A stretch of DNA of 25,655 nt, taken from GCA-002282575 sp964416645 (GTDB taxonomy: Bacteria; Pseudomonadota; Gammaproteobacteria; Thiomicrospirales; Thiomicrospiraceae). Position 1 is the first letter of the stretch. Each line of letters begins with the position of its first letter. The notes beneath the pieces were generated by a model. That model saw only the letters and a program-made list of their open reading frames with translations, did no database searches and was not told the DNA's origin. Of the stretch, positions 1-7,831 are shown one piece after another. The stretch lies in the NCBI GenBank assembly GCA_964416645.1, contig CAYQEZ010000025.1, positions 1 to 25,655 on the forward strand, given 5' to 3'. Both the position numbers and the translations under genes were made by a program.

Positions 1-51
1 TACCCTAAAATGAGTTTTAAGTTGTTGTTCGGAATATTTTTTCAGGGTTAA

Positions 52-537
52 CTACGTAGCTATCCTGGCAATGAAACTATCCAAATTAACTCCATTAAAG
101 ATGCAGTATTGCGTTTTGGGCTACAAAAACTACAAAGTTGGGTCAGTATTTTGGTATTGGCTGGTAAAGATGATAAAACACCAGAGCTATTCAAAACGGC
201 GCTGATTCGTGCTCGCTTTGTACAATTGTTGGCAGAACATACCGCTTTGCCGCAGAGAGAAAGCTTTTTTATGGTCGGATTGTTTTCTTGTTTAGATGCT
301 TTGATGGACGCGGATATGCCCGCTTTAATGACTACTATGCCCTTGCATGAGTCGATCAAGAACGCGTTGATCGAGAAAACGGGTGTTATGGGTGAAGCAC
401 TGAGTTGCGTTTTAGCGATTGAACAAGGAAAGATTGAGCAGACTCGCTTCATGCAAATGAATGCGGGAGAAATTTCGAGCTATTACATGCAAGCTATGTG
501 GTGGACAACGATTACCTGTGCTAACTTAGCTAAATAA
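52..537 (+). pseudogene. C-terminal remnant of an EAL/HDOD-type signalling protein
   Basis: The frame that is open from base 52 reads as the second half of an HDOD domain of the kind found after an EAL domain (YuxH-like proteins). Matching landmarks are INSIKDAVLRFG, LQKLQSWVSILVLAGKDD, ALIRARFVQLLAE, FMVGLFSCLDALMD and the glycine-rich stretch near GVMGEALSCVLAIEQG. HDOD proteins act in cyclic-di-GMP-linked or stress signalling, but this family's function is poorly defined. The frame has a TAA at 49-51, and none of the three frames upstream of it resembles the rest of an HDOD domain, so the gene is interrupted at about base 52-58. The only in-frame start inside is a TTG at 109, which would begin mid-domain, so I do not treat it as a real start. 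The break could be an insertion element boundary, a deletion, or (less likely) an assembly error. Family call fairly sure; the cause of the break is inference. Confidence 0.7.
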
Positions 538-543
538 TGGTGC

Positions 544-603
544 ATCTCTAAAAAACCTCGTTTTGCTTTATTTTTAGCCCATCCGTTAAGGTTTTTTAGA
601 GAT
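544..603. repeat. Perfect 15-bp inverted repeat with 30-nt spacer
   Basis: The arm ATCTCTAAAAAACCT at 544-558 is matched exactly by its reverse complement at 589-603, around a 30-nt T-rich spacer. It starts 7 bases after the stop codon of the HDOD remnant and lies about 60 bases upstream of the L31 promoter. In RNA it would form a long stem with a U6 run inside the 3' arm. The simplest reading is a terminator for the upstream gene with an unusually large loop. A small mobile-element footprint or a regulatory structure is also possible. Confidence 0.55.
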
Positions 604-664
604 CAGTAACGTTAAATTTACCATCTATTGTGGTTGCTTTTATGTAATTAACTAGATATGGTTG

Positions 665-693
665 TTGCAAAATCAGTCGCTTAGCGTTAGAAT
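665..693 (+). promoter_or_regulatory. Predicted sigma-70 promoter for L31
   Basis: TTGCAA at 665-670 and TAGAAT at 688-693 are separated by 17 bases, giving a good housekeeping promoter about 38 bases upstream of the L31 start. The gene has its own AGGA ribosome site at 721-724. I see no palindromic Zur-type operator over this promoter. Confidence 0.6.
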
Positions 694-731
694 ATTCGTT
701 TATTTCAGACACCAAATAACAGGATTTTGCC

Positions 732-971
732 ATGAAAGAAGGCATTCACCCAAAATACAATCCAGTCGTTTTTCAAGACATTACTACTGGTGATATGTTT
801 ATTACGCGTTCTACGATGAACACTAAGCAAACCATTGATGTTGATGGTAAAACTTATGGTTTAGTGCGCTTAGAGGTTTCTAGTTCGTCTCATCCTTTCT
901 ACACAGGTCAACAGACCCTAGTGGATACTGAAGGTCGTATCGAGAAATTCCGCAACCGTTACAAGCGTTAA
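732..971 (+). CDS. rpmE2: 50S ribosomal protein L31, zinc-independent (type B)
   Basis: Seventy-nine residues matching bL31: starts MKEGIHPKYNPVVFQD, has the SSSHPFYTG core, and ends with the basic RIEKFRNRYKR tail. The CxxC pairs of zinc-binding L31 are absent; there is no cysteine at all, so this is the zinc-free type B form. In bacteria with both forms, type B replaces the zinc form when zinc is short and is often under Zur. Here the promoter looks constitutive, and in many gammaproteobacteria this form is the only L31. It sits on the large subunit at the bridge to the small subunit. The start is supported by AGGA seven bases upstream. Whether a zinc-binding paralogue exists elsewhere cannot be seen. 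Confidence 0.95.
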   Translation: MKEGIHPKYNPVVFQDITTGDMFITRSTMNTKQTIDVDGKTYGLVRLEVSSSSHPFYTGQQTLVDTEGRIEKFRNRYKR

Positions 972-985
972 TAGCGGAGCTCTGC

Positions 986-1825
986 GTGAGCCTATTGCGT
1001 CCTGTAAAAAGCCTAGCTCTTGTCGCTGGGCTTTTTGCTTTTTGGGCAAGTACGACGACTTGGACCTTGGCTTTTGCTAGTGATGATTGTGCGCCACTCA
1101 AAATTGATCAGCGTGTGAAAATTGATGTGGTTTATGATGGAAGCACCTTCCTCGTTGGCGATACGGTTGTTGCCTTAACGGGTGTGCATGTGCCGATTGC
1201 GGCACGACATTTGCGCGCGCCACAACCCTTGGGTAAAGCGGTTGCGCAGGCAGTTGGTGAGCTGGTACGCCGGAGTAAAGGTCAGTTAAATCTTGAGTAT
1301 GACCAGTTAAGCTCTCAAAATGGGCGTGTCTTGGCACATGCCTATTTGGGTGACGGACGTAATTTGGCGCTAACTCTATTAGAAAATGGCTTTGCTTTGG
1401 TCAATACTCAGTTACCGAATAGTTTACATGCGCAATGTTACCGTCGGGCAGAAGCACGCGCTAGAGCGGCAAAATTGGGCTTGTGGCAATTTCAGGATAT
1501 GGGCGTTCCAGTGGTTGAATCAAAAGCACTAACAGGAGAGCGTCGAGGCTTCCAAATTGTTCGTGGTACCATTGTAAACGCGGAACAAAAGGCACGCTAT
1601 TTTTCCTTGACCATGGATACGGTGAGTTTGAGAATTCCCAACGAATCGCTAAAATTATTCGATCTAAAGGCGCTGTTGGCATTAAAGGGAAAAACAGTTG
1701 AAATTCGCGATGAGTTTACCTTTTACCGTAACCACATGGTGGCTTCATTGGAGCATCCTGGTCAAATTGATTTACTAGCGGATGCTTTTTACGACAGCCT
1801 TTCAAAAGCCAAGCCTAATCCCTAA
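986..1825 (+). CDS. Exported SNase-fold protein with lost catalytic residues
   Basis: A 279-residue protein with a signal peptide (hydrophobic residues about 9-31, likely cleavage near AFA-S), so probably periplasmic. Residues about 43-170 follow the staphylococcal nuclease fold: VVYDGSTF, VALTGVHVP, NGRVLAHAY, LLENGFALVN and the ARAAKLGLW helix. Set against SNase numbering, Asp19 is kept (D51), but Asp21 is S53, Arg35 is A63, Asp40 is H68 and Glu43 is I71; only Arg87 is kept (R114). It should therefore not cut nucleic acid by the usual mechanism. A second beta-rich OB-like domain fills about 185-270, as in many proteobacterial thermonuclease-family proteins. The GTG start follows GGAG by a few bases. 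It lies 14 bases after L31 and probably shares its transcript. Role unknown; nucleic-acid binding is a reasonable guess. Confidence 0.8.
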   Translation: MSLLRPVKSLALVAGLFAFWASTTTWTLAFASDDCAPLKIDQRVKIDVVYDGSTFLVGDTVVALTGVHVPIAARHLRAPQPLGKAVAQAVGELVRRSKGQLNLEYDQLSSQNGRVLAHAYLGDGRNLALTLLENGFALVNTQLPNSLHAQCYRRAEARARAAKLGLWQFQDMGVPVVESKALTGERRGFQIVRGTIVNAEQKARYFSLTMDTVSLRIPNESLKLFDLKALLALKGKTVEIRDEFTFYRNHMVASLEHPGQIDLLADAFYDSLSKAKPNP

Positions 1826-1918
1826 AGAAAGTCTGAAAAATGCGCTTTTCGTTCAGAGAGTTCGTGTGCTTTTTTCGGCCGACGCCCTAACTTTATGGGT
1901 TTTATGGTCATCTCTCGT

Positions 1919-1924
1919 TATAAT
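1919..1924 (+). promoter_or_regulatory. Possible -10 element upstream of hemE
   Basis: A consensus TATAAT lies about 72 bases upstream of hemE in a 170-base gap. No good -35 box is found at 17 bases (TGGGTT at 1896-1901 is the best), so this is tentative. Confidence 0.3.
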
Positions 1925-1995
1925 AATGCGATAGTCAAAAAAACTTAACTCGGTGCGCTGCATCGTGAACTTCGACCCTTGTGAGAAAATTAATT

Positions 1996-3069
1996 ATGTC
2001 AGCTGAATTGAAAAATGATCGTTTTTTACGCGCCCTCCTCCGTCAACCGGTCGATACCACGCCTGTTTGGATGATGCGCCAAGCGGGTCGTTATTTACCA
2101 GAATATCGTGCTACCAGAGCTAAAGCAGGCAGCTTTATGGCGTTATGCACCAATCCTGAGCTGGCTTGTGAAGTCACCATTCAGCCATTAGAGCGCTATG
2201 ATTTAGACGCGGCCATTTTATTTTCTGACATTCTCACCATCCCTGACGCTATGGGATTGGGTCTGAGTTTCGCTCAAGGTGAAGGCCCACAGTTTGCTCG
2301 TCCCATTACGTGTAAAGCCGATGTTGACAAGATTGGTGTGCCAGATCCTGAGGTGGAACTTAAGTATGTCATGGATGCGGTGCGTACTATTCGTCGCGAA
2401 TTAAATGGTCGTGTGCCTTTGATTGGTTTTTCGGGTTCTCCTTGGACTTTGGCGACTTATATGGTTGAAGGTGGCAGTAGTAAAACCTTCTCCAAAATCA
2501 AAGCGATGATGTATAACGAGCCTGCGACCTTGCATGCGTTACTAGACAAGTTAGCACAATCGGTTACCCGTTATTTGAATGCGCAAATTGCGGCAGGTGC
2601 GCAAGCGGTACAAATTTTTGATACTTGGGGTGGTGCGCTGTCAACGCCTGCTTTCCGTGAGTTTTCATTACGCTACATGCAGCAGATTAGTGCTGGGCTA
2701 ACCAAGGAAGCCGAAGGTCGTCGTGTACCGCTGATTGTCTTTACTAAAGGCGGTGGTCAGTGGATTGAGGAGATTGCTGTCGGTGCCGATTGTGTCGGAC
2801 TGGATTGGACGGTTGAGCTGGGTGATATCCGCGCACGTTTGGGTGATAAGGTTGCCTTGCAAGGCAATATGGATCCTGGCCTACTCTACGCTCAGCCAGA
2901 GATTATTGATGCGGAGGTAGCGCGTATTTTAGCCAGCTTTGGTCAACATACGGCAAATTCGGGTCATGTGTTTAATTTGGGGCACGGTATTCATCCTGAA
3001 ATTAATCCTGAACACGTTAAAGCCTATGTCGATGCGGTGCATAAACACGGTTTTCAATACCACAAATGA
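1996..3069 (+). CDS. hemE: Uroporphyrinogen decarboxylase
   Basis: Removes the four acetate carboxyl groups of uroporphyrinogen III to give coproporphyrinogen III in cytoplasmic haem synthesis; it needs no cofactor. The 357-residue product aligns from end to end with E. coli HemE (354). Landmarks are LKNDRFLRALLRQPVDTTPV, the invariant WMMRQAGRYLPEYR substrate-arginine motif, AILFSDILTIPDAMG with the catalytic aspartate, IGFSGSPWTLATYMVEG, and the C-terminal FNLGHGIHPEINPEHV. An in-frame GTG at 1981 would add five residues (MRKLI), but the ATG at 1996 matches the family start and has a GTGAG element 10 bases upstream, so I prefer it. Its stop overlaps the next gene's start by four bases (ATGA), so the two are probably translationally coupled. 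Confidence 0.97.
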   Translation: MSAELKNDRFLRALLRQPVDTTPVWMMRQAGRYLPEYRATRAKAGSFMALCTNPELACEVTIQPLERYDLDAAILFSDILTIPDAMGLGLSFAQGEGPQFARPITCKADVDKIGVPDPEVELKYVMDAVRTIRRELNGRVPLIGFSGSPWTLATYMVEGGSSKTFSKIKAMMYNEPATLHALLDKLAQSVTRYLNAQIAAGAQAVQIFDTWGGALSTPAFREFSLRYMQQISAGLTKEAEGRRVPLIVFTKGGGQWIEEIAVGADCVGLDWTVELGDIRARLGDKVALQGNMDPGLLYAQPEIIDAEVARILASFGQHTANSGHVFNLGHGIHPEINPEHVKAYVDAVHKHGFQYHK

Positions 3070-3767
3070 CCTTGTTACAGGCAATACAAAGCCAAGGCGT
3101 CGGCAGTCGTAAGCAGTGCTTGGCACTGATTGAGCGCGGTCATGCGCTCGTTGACGGCGAGGTGTGTCTTAAGCCTAAAGCGCCCGTTTTGCCCGAACAA
3201 GTTAGCTTTTATTATGATGATGAGCTTTGTGTTTGGCAGGATCGCATCGTCATTATGATGCATAAGCCATTGGGTTATGAGTGCTCCGCTAAACCACAAC
3301 ATCATCCGAGTGTGCTGGATTTACTTCCCAGTATTTATCGAGCACGCGGTGTACAACCGGTGGGTCGTTTGGATGTGGATACCAGTGGGTTATTATTGCT
3401 GACCGATGACGGTCAGCTCATTCATCGTTTGACCCATCCCAAACGTCATGTGCCAAAAACCTATCGAGTTACCACGCGTGATCCTTTGAATGAAACGCAA
3501 ATAAACGCGCTGTGGCAAGAGATTGAGCTGAATGATGATCCAAGACCTGTTAAAGCGATTTCGGTGCAACAGACGGCTTCTCACGAGTTGATATTAGTCA
3601 TTGATGAAGGTCGTTACCATCAAGTGAGGCGTATGTTGGCAGCTGTGGGTAACAGTGTGGATAAGCTGGCAAGAATCCAAATGGGCGCCCTGCCCTTAGC
3701 CGATGATTTATTACCAGGTAGGTGGTGTACTGTTGAGGAAGAAGACATTGGTATTGAATTAAGATGA
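3066..3767 (+). CDS. rsuA: 16S rRNA pseudouridine synthase, RsuA type
   Basis: Isomerises a uridine in RNA to pseudouridine. The 233-residue length (RsuA is 231) and the layout fit RsuA, which modifies U516 of 16S rRNA. Residues about 1-45 form an S4 RNA-binding domain (GVGSRKQCLALIERGHALVDGE). The catalytic signature GRLDVDTSGLLLLTDDG lies at about 99-115 with the active-site aspartate, and the family C-terminal motif EGRYHQVRRMLAAVGN lies near 180. RluB, RluE and RluF share these motifs. The S4 domain speaks against RluE, the short length against RluB/F. Coupled to hemE by a four-base overlap and followed by a strong hairpin. Family certain, exact target uridine inferred. Confidence 0.88.
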   Translation: MTLLQAIQSQGVGSRKQCLALIERGHALVDGEVCLKPKAPVLPEQVSFYYDDELCVWQDRIVIMMHKPLGYECSAKPQHHPSVLDLLPSIYRARGVQPVGRLDVDTSGLLLLTDDGQLIHRLTHPKRHVPKTYRVTTRDPLNETQINALWQEIELNDDPRPVKAISVQQTASHELILVIDEGRYHQVRRMLAAVGNSVDKLARIQMGALPLADDLLPGRWCTVEEEDIGIELR

Positions 3768-3791
3768 ATTAATCTAACAAATACCAATGCT

Positions 3792-3816
3792 AAAGGGCGC
3801 TCAACGAGCGCCCTTT
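3792..3816. terminator. Hairpin terminator between convergent rsuA and rho
   Basis: A perfect 11-bp GC-rich stem (AAAGGGCGCTC, loop AAC, GAGCGCCCTTT) lies 25 bases past the rsuA stop and 30 bases past the rho stop. The A3/T3 ends make it symmetrical, so it can serve both convergent units. Confidence 0.8.
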
Positions 3817-3845
3817 ATGCATGATTTACACGAGATTTGGGTTGG

Positions 3846-5105
3846 TTAACCACCGCGCTTCATGGCCGCAAAGAACTCATCATTCGTTTTGCTGGCTTTG
3901 AGGCGATCATTGAGGAACTCAATTGCTTCGGTATCTCCCATGTTGCCTAGGAATTTGCGCACAATCCATAGCATATTTAACTCGTCTGCTTTGGTGAGTA
4001 ATTCTTCACGACGCGTACCAGAGCGTTTGATGTTAATGGCAGGGAAGACGCGACGTTCGGCAATGTGACGATCTAAATGGACCTCCATGTTACCTGTACC
4101 TTTAAACTCCTCGTAAATGACATCATCCATTTTTGAACCAGTTTCGACCAATGCTGTTGCCAAAATGGTGAGTGAACCACCTTCTTCGATGTTACGTGCT
4201 GCACCAAAGAAGCGCTTCGGACGGTGCAAGGCATTGGCATCGACACCACCAGTCAGAATTTTACCTGACGAGGGTGCAACTGTATTGTAAGCACGCGCTA
4301 AACGGGTAATCGAGTCAAGCAGAATGATGACATCGCGCTTGTGTTCAACCAAGCGTTTGGCTTTTTCAATGACCATTTCTGCCACTTGTACATGACGATT
4401 CGCTGGCTCATCGAAGGTAGAGGCAATAACTTCGCCTTTGACGGTGCGTTGCATTTCTGTTACTTCTTCAGGACGCTCGTCAATCAGTAATACGATCAGG
4501 TAAGCATCAGGATGGTTGACGGCGATGGAGTGGGCGATATTTTGTAACATCATGGTTTTACCCGCTTTTGGTGGAGCGACAATCAAACCACGCTGTCCCT
4601 TACCAAAAGGTGCAACTAAGTCGATGACGCGTGCAGTAATGTCTTCGGTCGAACCATTACCGATTTCCATGCGCAAGCGTTTAGTGGCGTGCAAGGGTGT
4701 GAGGTTTTCGAATAAAATTTTGTGCTGGGCAACTTCTGGCGGTTCAAAGTTGATGCTATCGACTTTAAGTAAGGCAAAGTAGCGTTCGCCGTCTTTAGGG
4801 GTGCGAATGCGACCAGAAACCGTATCACCTTGGCGTAAGCCAAAACGACGAATTTGGCTGGGAGACACGTACAAATCGTCTGGGCCAGAAAGGTAAGTAC
4901 CTTCTTCGGTACGCAAGAATCCGAACCCGTCTGGTAAAATTTCTAGTACGCCAGAGCCTGAAATGTCCTCGCCTTTTTTGGCGTGGTCTTTTAATAAGGC
5001 AAAGATAATATCTTGTTTACGCGCGCGCGTTAATTCAAGTCCAAGGCTGTTAGCCAATTCTTGTAGTTCGGAAATGTGACGTTTTTTGAGTTCGTTGAGA
5101 TTCAT
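3846..5105 (-). CDS. rho: Transcription termination factor Rho
   Basis: Hexameric RNA-dependent ATPase and helicase that ends transcription of untranslated RNA. At 419 residues it has exactly the E. coli length, without the N-terminal insert seen in actinobacterial forms. N-terminal helical domain about 1-45 (LKKRHISELQELANSLG); cold-shock-like RNA-binding fold with GFGFLR at about 60-66; Walker A with APPKAGKT; VLLIDERPEEVTEM; Walker B VIILLDSITRLARAYN; Q-loop in SGKILTGGVDANALHRPKR; R-loop FKGTGNMEV. It lies 76 bases downstream of trxA on the same strand, the usual arrangement. No strong ribosome site precedes the ATG, and the leader is pyrimidine-rich, which suits a gene known in E. coli to limit its own expression. 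Confidence 0.98.
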   Translation of the reverse strand: MNLNELKKRHISELQELANSLGLELTRARKQDIIFALLKDHAKKGEDISGSGVLEILPDGFGFLRTEEGTYLSGPDDLYVSPSQIRRFGLRQGDTVSGRIRTPKDGERYFALLKVDSINFEPPEVAQHKILFENLTPLHATKRLRMEIGNGSTEDITARVIDLVAPFGKGQRGLIVAPPKAGKTMMLQNIAHSIAVNHPDAYLIVLLIDERPEEVTEMQRTVKGEVIASTFDEPANRHVQVAEMVIEKAKRLVEHKRDVIILLDSITRLARAYNTVAPSSGKILTGGVDANALHRPKRFFGAARNIEEGGSLTILATALVETGSKMDDVIYEEFKGTGNMEVHLDRHIAERRVFPAINIKRSGTRREELLTKADELNMLWIVRKFLGNMGDTEAIEFLNDRLKASKTNDEFFAAMKRGG

Positions 5106-5144
5106 GCGATTACTTTATGGTCCAGAAAGGGAGAGAACGGAAGA
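5106..5144 (-). promoter_or_regulatory. Pyrimidine-rich rho leader, possible autoregulatory site
   Basis: Read on the minus strand, the bases just upstream of rho contain a C/T-rich, G-poor run (TCTTCCGTTCTCTCCCTTTC). C-rich, G-poor RNA is what Rho binds first, and E. coli rho is attenuated by its own product in its leader. The link here is inference from composition only. Confidence 0.3.
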
Positions 5145-5174
5145 CTGGGGAAGGGCAAGACTTGCCCTTCCCAG
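5145..5174 (-). terminator. Long hairpin between trxA and rho
   Basis: A 12-bp inverted repeat (GGGAAGGGCAAG at 5148-5159 and its complement at 5161-5172) lies 8 bases after the trxA stop on the minus strand. The centre must open to give a loop of about five bases. It lacks a following U run, so it may be a partial terminator, an attenuator before rho, or an RNA 3'-end stabiliser for trxA. Confidence 0.55.
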
Positions 5175-5181
5175 AAGTTGA

Positions 5182-5511
5182 TTAAGCTAAGTTACTGTTT
5201 AAGAAATCGGTTAATTGAGATTTAGATAATGCACCAACGCGGGTAGCGACAACTTGACCAGCTTTCAACAGCATCAGTGTCGGAATGCCACGCACACCAA
5301 ATTTGGGTGGTTGTGCTGGGTTTTCGTCGATGTTCAATTTAGCAACCACGACTTTACCCGTGTATTCTTGCGCTACTTCATCTAAAATGGGAGCAATCAT
5401 TTTACACGGACCACACCAAGGCGCCCAGAAATCGAGCAGAACGGGCAATTCAGCTTTGATAATGTCTTGTTCAAAAGTGCTGTCAGAGGTGTGTAGAACT
5501 AAGTCGCTCAT
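5182..5511 (-). CDS. trxA: Thioredoxin 1
   Basis: Cytoplasmic dithiol reductant that keeps ribonucleotide reductase and other proteins reduced. The product has 109 residues, the standard length. Active site WCGPC at 32-36, the buried aspartate in LLDFWAP (D27), FGVRGIPTLMLLKAG with the cis-proline, and the C-terminal VGALSKSQLTDFLNSNLA all match E. coli TrxA. The frame is open upstream, but the ATG at 5511 fits the family start and has a strong GGGAGAA ribosome site, so the longer reading (58 extra residues) is rejected. Divergent from uvrD, followed by rho. Confidence 0.97.
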   Translation of the reverse strand: MSDLVLHTSDSTFEQDIIKAELPVLLDFWAPWCGPCKMIAPILDEVAQEYTGKVVVAKLNIDENPAQPPKFGVRGIPTLMLLKAGQVVATRVGALSKSQLTDFLNSNLA

Positions 5512-5636
5512 GGGGTTCTCCCGTTGAGTAAAAGGAAAAATTAAGTGGATAAGTTGTGTCAGACAAGTCGCATTAGCGATGCGATTAAGACCAGTCGAAT
5601 CTATATTAGGTAATTTGTACAGGGTTTTTAATAAAA

Positions 5637-7829
5637 ATGCAAGTAAAAAATCAAGCGGTGTGGCAAGAGGGTCTGAATGACGCACAATTATCGGCTGTCA
5701 CCACGCGTCTTCCCTATGCGCTTGTGTTGGCGGGTGCTGGGAGTGGCAAGACGCGTGTTCTCATTGCGCGTATGCTTTACTTGCTGGGTGAGCGAGGCTA
5801 CGAGCCAGCACAAGTATTGGCTTTAACCTTTACCAATAAAGCGGCTGGCGAAATGCGCCATCGTTTGGCGGGGGTATTTCCTTGGGCTAATCATGTGTGG
5901 ATGGGGACTTTTCATGGTATTGCTCACCGCTTACTGCGTTTGCATTCACGTGAAGCCGATTTACCCGAAAGTTTCACCGTGATTGACAGCGAAGACCAGC
6001 AACGCCTGTGTAAGCGCATTCTGCGAGAGCATGAGATTGATGAAAAGGTGCTTTCGAGTAAAACACTGGCTTATTTAATCGGTCGTGAAAAAGATCAAGG
6101 TCGTCGCGCGCAGGATGTCGCTCAAGCTTACGGTGAGTTGCCTTGGTTGCCTTTGTACGAAGCTTATGAGCAACAGTGTCAGGTATCGGGACTGGTCGAT
6201 TTTGGTGAGTTGTTGTTACGCAGTTACGAATTATTGCTTAAGCATCCGTCATTACTAGCCCATTATCAGGGACGTTTTCGTGAAATTTTGGTCGATGAAT
6301 TTCAAGATACTAACCGTTTGCAGTACCAGTGGCTAAAGTTACTGGCAGGCGAGGGTTGTGGGCTGTTTGTTGTTGGTGATGATGACCAATCCATTTATGG
6401 CTGGCGCGGTGCGGAAGTGGCGAATATTCATGACTTTACCGAAACCTGTGTGCCCTGCGATATTGTGCGCTTAGAGCAGAATTATCGTTCGACGCAAACG
6501 ATTTTATCGGCGGCGAATGCGGTGATTGCCCATAATGAAGGACGCATGGGTAAAGACCTTTGGTCAGCACAGGGTGAGGGCGACAAGGTCGGTCATTATG
6601 CCGCCATTAACGAGTTCGACGAAGCGCGTTACATTGTGCAGGGCATTCGTCGCTGGCAGGAAACGGGGGGCGCTTTAGCTGAGGTGGCGGTGCTTTACCG
6701 TTCTAACCATCAATCGCGCGTACTGGAACAAGTTTTAACACGTGAGGGCATTCCTTACAAGGTCACGGGGGGTATGCGCTTTTTCGAGCGTGCTGAAGTG
6801 AAAGATGCCTTGGCTTACACGCGTTTGCTGCTAAATCCGCAAGACGATGCTGCTTTTGCACGTGTGATTAACACGCCCACCCGTGGGCTGGGAGAAAAGT
6901 CGTTAGAAAAGATTACCCAAGTTGCCCAGCAACAGCATTTAAGCCTGTTAGAAGCCACCACTTTGATGGTTGAAAAGGTCGGCTTGTCGGGTAAGGCGTT
7001 GCAAGGCGCATCCGCTTTTGTGGCACTATTTAAGCAATGGCAGGCTTTACGTGAAGGCGAGGTCGCGGTGTTAATGGAAGCCATTATTAAAGATTCTGGC
7101 TTGTGGGACTTTTATGGTCAGGATGGTTTAACGGGCGAAGGGAGACAAGAAAACCTCACTGAGTTGGTGAATGCCGCCAGTCAATACCAAGTAGATGAAG
7201 ATGCGGCTGAGGATTTGGCGATTACCGATCCGCTGTTGTTGTTTTTAGCACAAACCGCACTTGATGCGGGAGATAAAGGCGATAGCGAGCGCGATTTAGC
7301 CCAATTGATGACCATTCATGCCGCTAAGGGCTTAGAGTTTGCTTGGGTGGCGATAACTGGATTAGAAGAGGGTATTTTCCCGCTGTCACGCGCCTTGGAA
7401 GATGCTGATGGATTGAGCGAAGAGCGTCGCCTGATGTATGTGGCGATGACGCGTGCGAAACAGTCGTTGTTACTGACGAGCTGTTCGATGCGTCGTTTTC
7501 ATGGTGCGGAAAGTCTGATGCAGGTATCGCGCTTTGTGCAAGAGATTCCTAGCGAGTTGATTCAATCGATTGGTGCCTATCAGCGCAGTGTGGTGAGTAA
7601 TTACGCTAGTAACACTAACTACAGAGACGAACCGATTGAGTCGGCTAAGCCTACCAATGACGTGCCTTTTCCGAAAGGCAGTAAGGTGATACACGCTCGT
7701 TTTGGGGAAGGATTGGTGGTAGCTGTGGATGGCATGGGCGATGATGGTCGGGTGCAGGTGCGTTTTTGCGATGCCACGCGTTGGTTGCTGTTAAGTGTCG
7801 CTAAATTAGAACGCTGGCAGGGGGAGTAA
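5637..7829 (+). CDS. uvrD: DNA helicase II UvrD
   Basis: Superfamily 1A 3'-5' helicase of nucleotide-excision and mismatch repair, which removes UvrC and the cut oligonucleotide and clears RecA filaments. The product has 730 residues. Walker A AGAGSGKT at 32-39, LTFTNKAAGEM, FHGIAHRLLR, DEFQD at 220-224, VGDDDQSIYGWRGA, LEQNYRST, the LMTIHAAKGLEF motif and RRLMYVAMTRAKQ are all present. The C-terminal Tudor-like tail (KVIHARFGEGLVVAV to WLLLSVAKLERW) marks it as UvrD rather than Rep. The ATG at 5637 has no clear ribosome site upstream, only A/T-rich sequence. I see no CTGT-N8-ACAG LexA box in the 125-base gap to trxA. The YchJ-like gene follows after two bases, probably in the same transcript. 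Confidence 0.97.
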   Translation: MQVKNQAVWQEGLNDAQLSAVTTRLPYALVLAGAGSGKTRVLIARMLYLLGERGYEPAQVLALTFTNKAAGEMRHRLAGVFPWANHVWMGTFHGIAHRLLRLHSREADLPESFTVIDSEDQQRLCKRILREHEIDEKVLSSKTLAYLIGREKDQGRRAQDVAQAYGELPWLPLYEAYEQQCQVSGLVDFGELLLRSYELLLKHPSLLAHYQGRFREILVDEFQDTNRLQYQWLKLLAGEGCGLFVVGDDDQSIYGWRGAEVANIHDFTETCVPCDIVRLEQNYRSTQTILSAANAVIAHNEGRMGKDLWSAQGEGDKVGHYAAINEFDEARYIVQGIRRWQETGGALAEVAVLYRSNHQSRVLEQVLTREGIPYKVTGGMRFFERAEVKDALAYTRLLLNPQDDAAFARVINTPTRGLGEKSLEKITQVAQQQHLSLLEATTLMVEKVGLSGKALQGASAFVALFKQWQALREGEVAVLMEAIIKDSGLWDFYGQDGLTGEGRQENLTELVNAASQYQVDEDAAEDLAITDPLLLFLAQTALDAGDKGDSERDLAQLMTIHAAKGLEFAWVAITGLEEGIFPLSRALEDADGLSEERRLMYVAMTRAKQSLLLTSCSMRRFHGAESLMQVSRFVQEIPSELIQSIGAYQRSVVSNYASNTNYRDEPIESAKPTNDVPFPKGSKVIHARFGEGLVVAVDGMGDDGRVQVRFCDATRWLLLSVAKLERWQGE

Positions 7830-7831
7830 TC

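Noticed and set aside
1..57. Right end of the same IS481 element seen at the window end
   Set aside because: The first 57 bases do not contain the complement of the 25223 terminal sequence, so no link can be claimed.
60..452. Minus-strand 130-residue frame opposite the HDOD remnant
   Set aside because: No domain pattern; the plus strand has a clear HDOD match over the same bases.
603..731. Zur operator upstream of the zinc-independent L31 gene
   Set aside because: No A/T-rich palindrome of the Zur type is seen around the predicted promoter; regulation by zinc cannot be supported.
1826..1995. Possible small RNA or riboswitch before hemE
   Set aside because: Only a weak imperfect stem (CTGAA...TTCAG) is present, and no known haem-pathway riboswitch pattern.
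5512..5636. Possible LexA (SOS) box upstream of uvrD
   Set aside because: CTATATTAGGTAATTTGTACAG has the wrong spacing and lacks the CTGT-N8-ACAG form.
5512..5685. Longer thioredoxin start adding 58 residues
   Set aside because: The extension has no family match, covers the promoter region and even the uvrD start, and the strong ribosome site is at the 5511 ATG.
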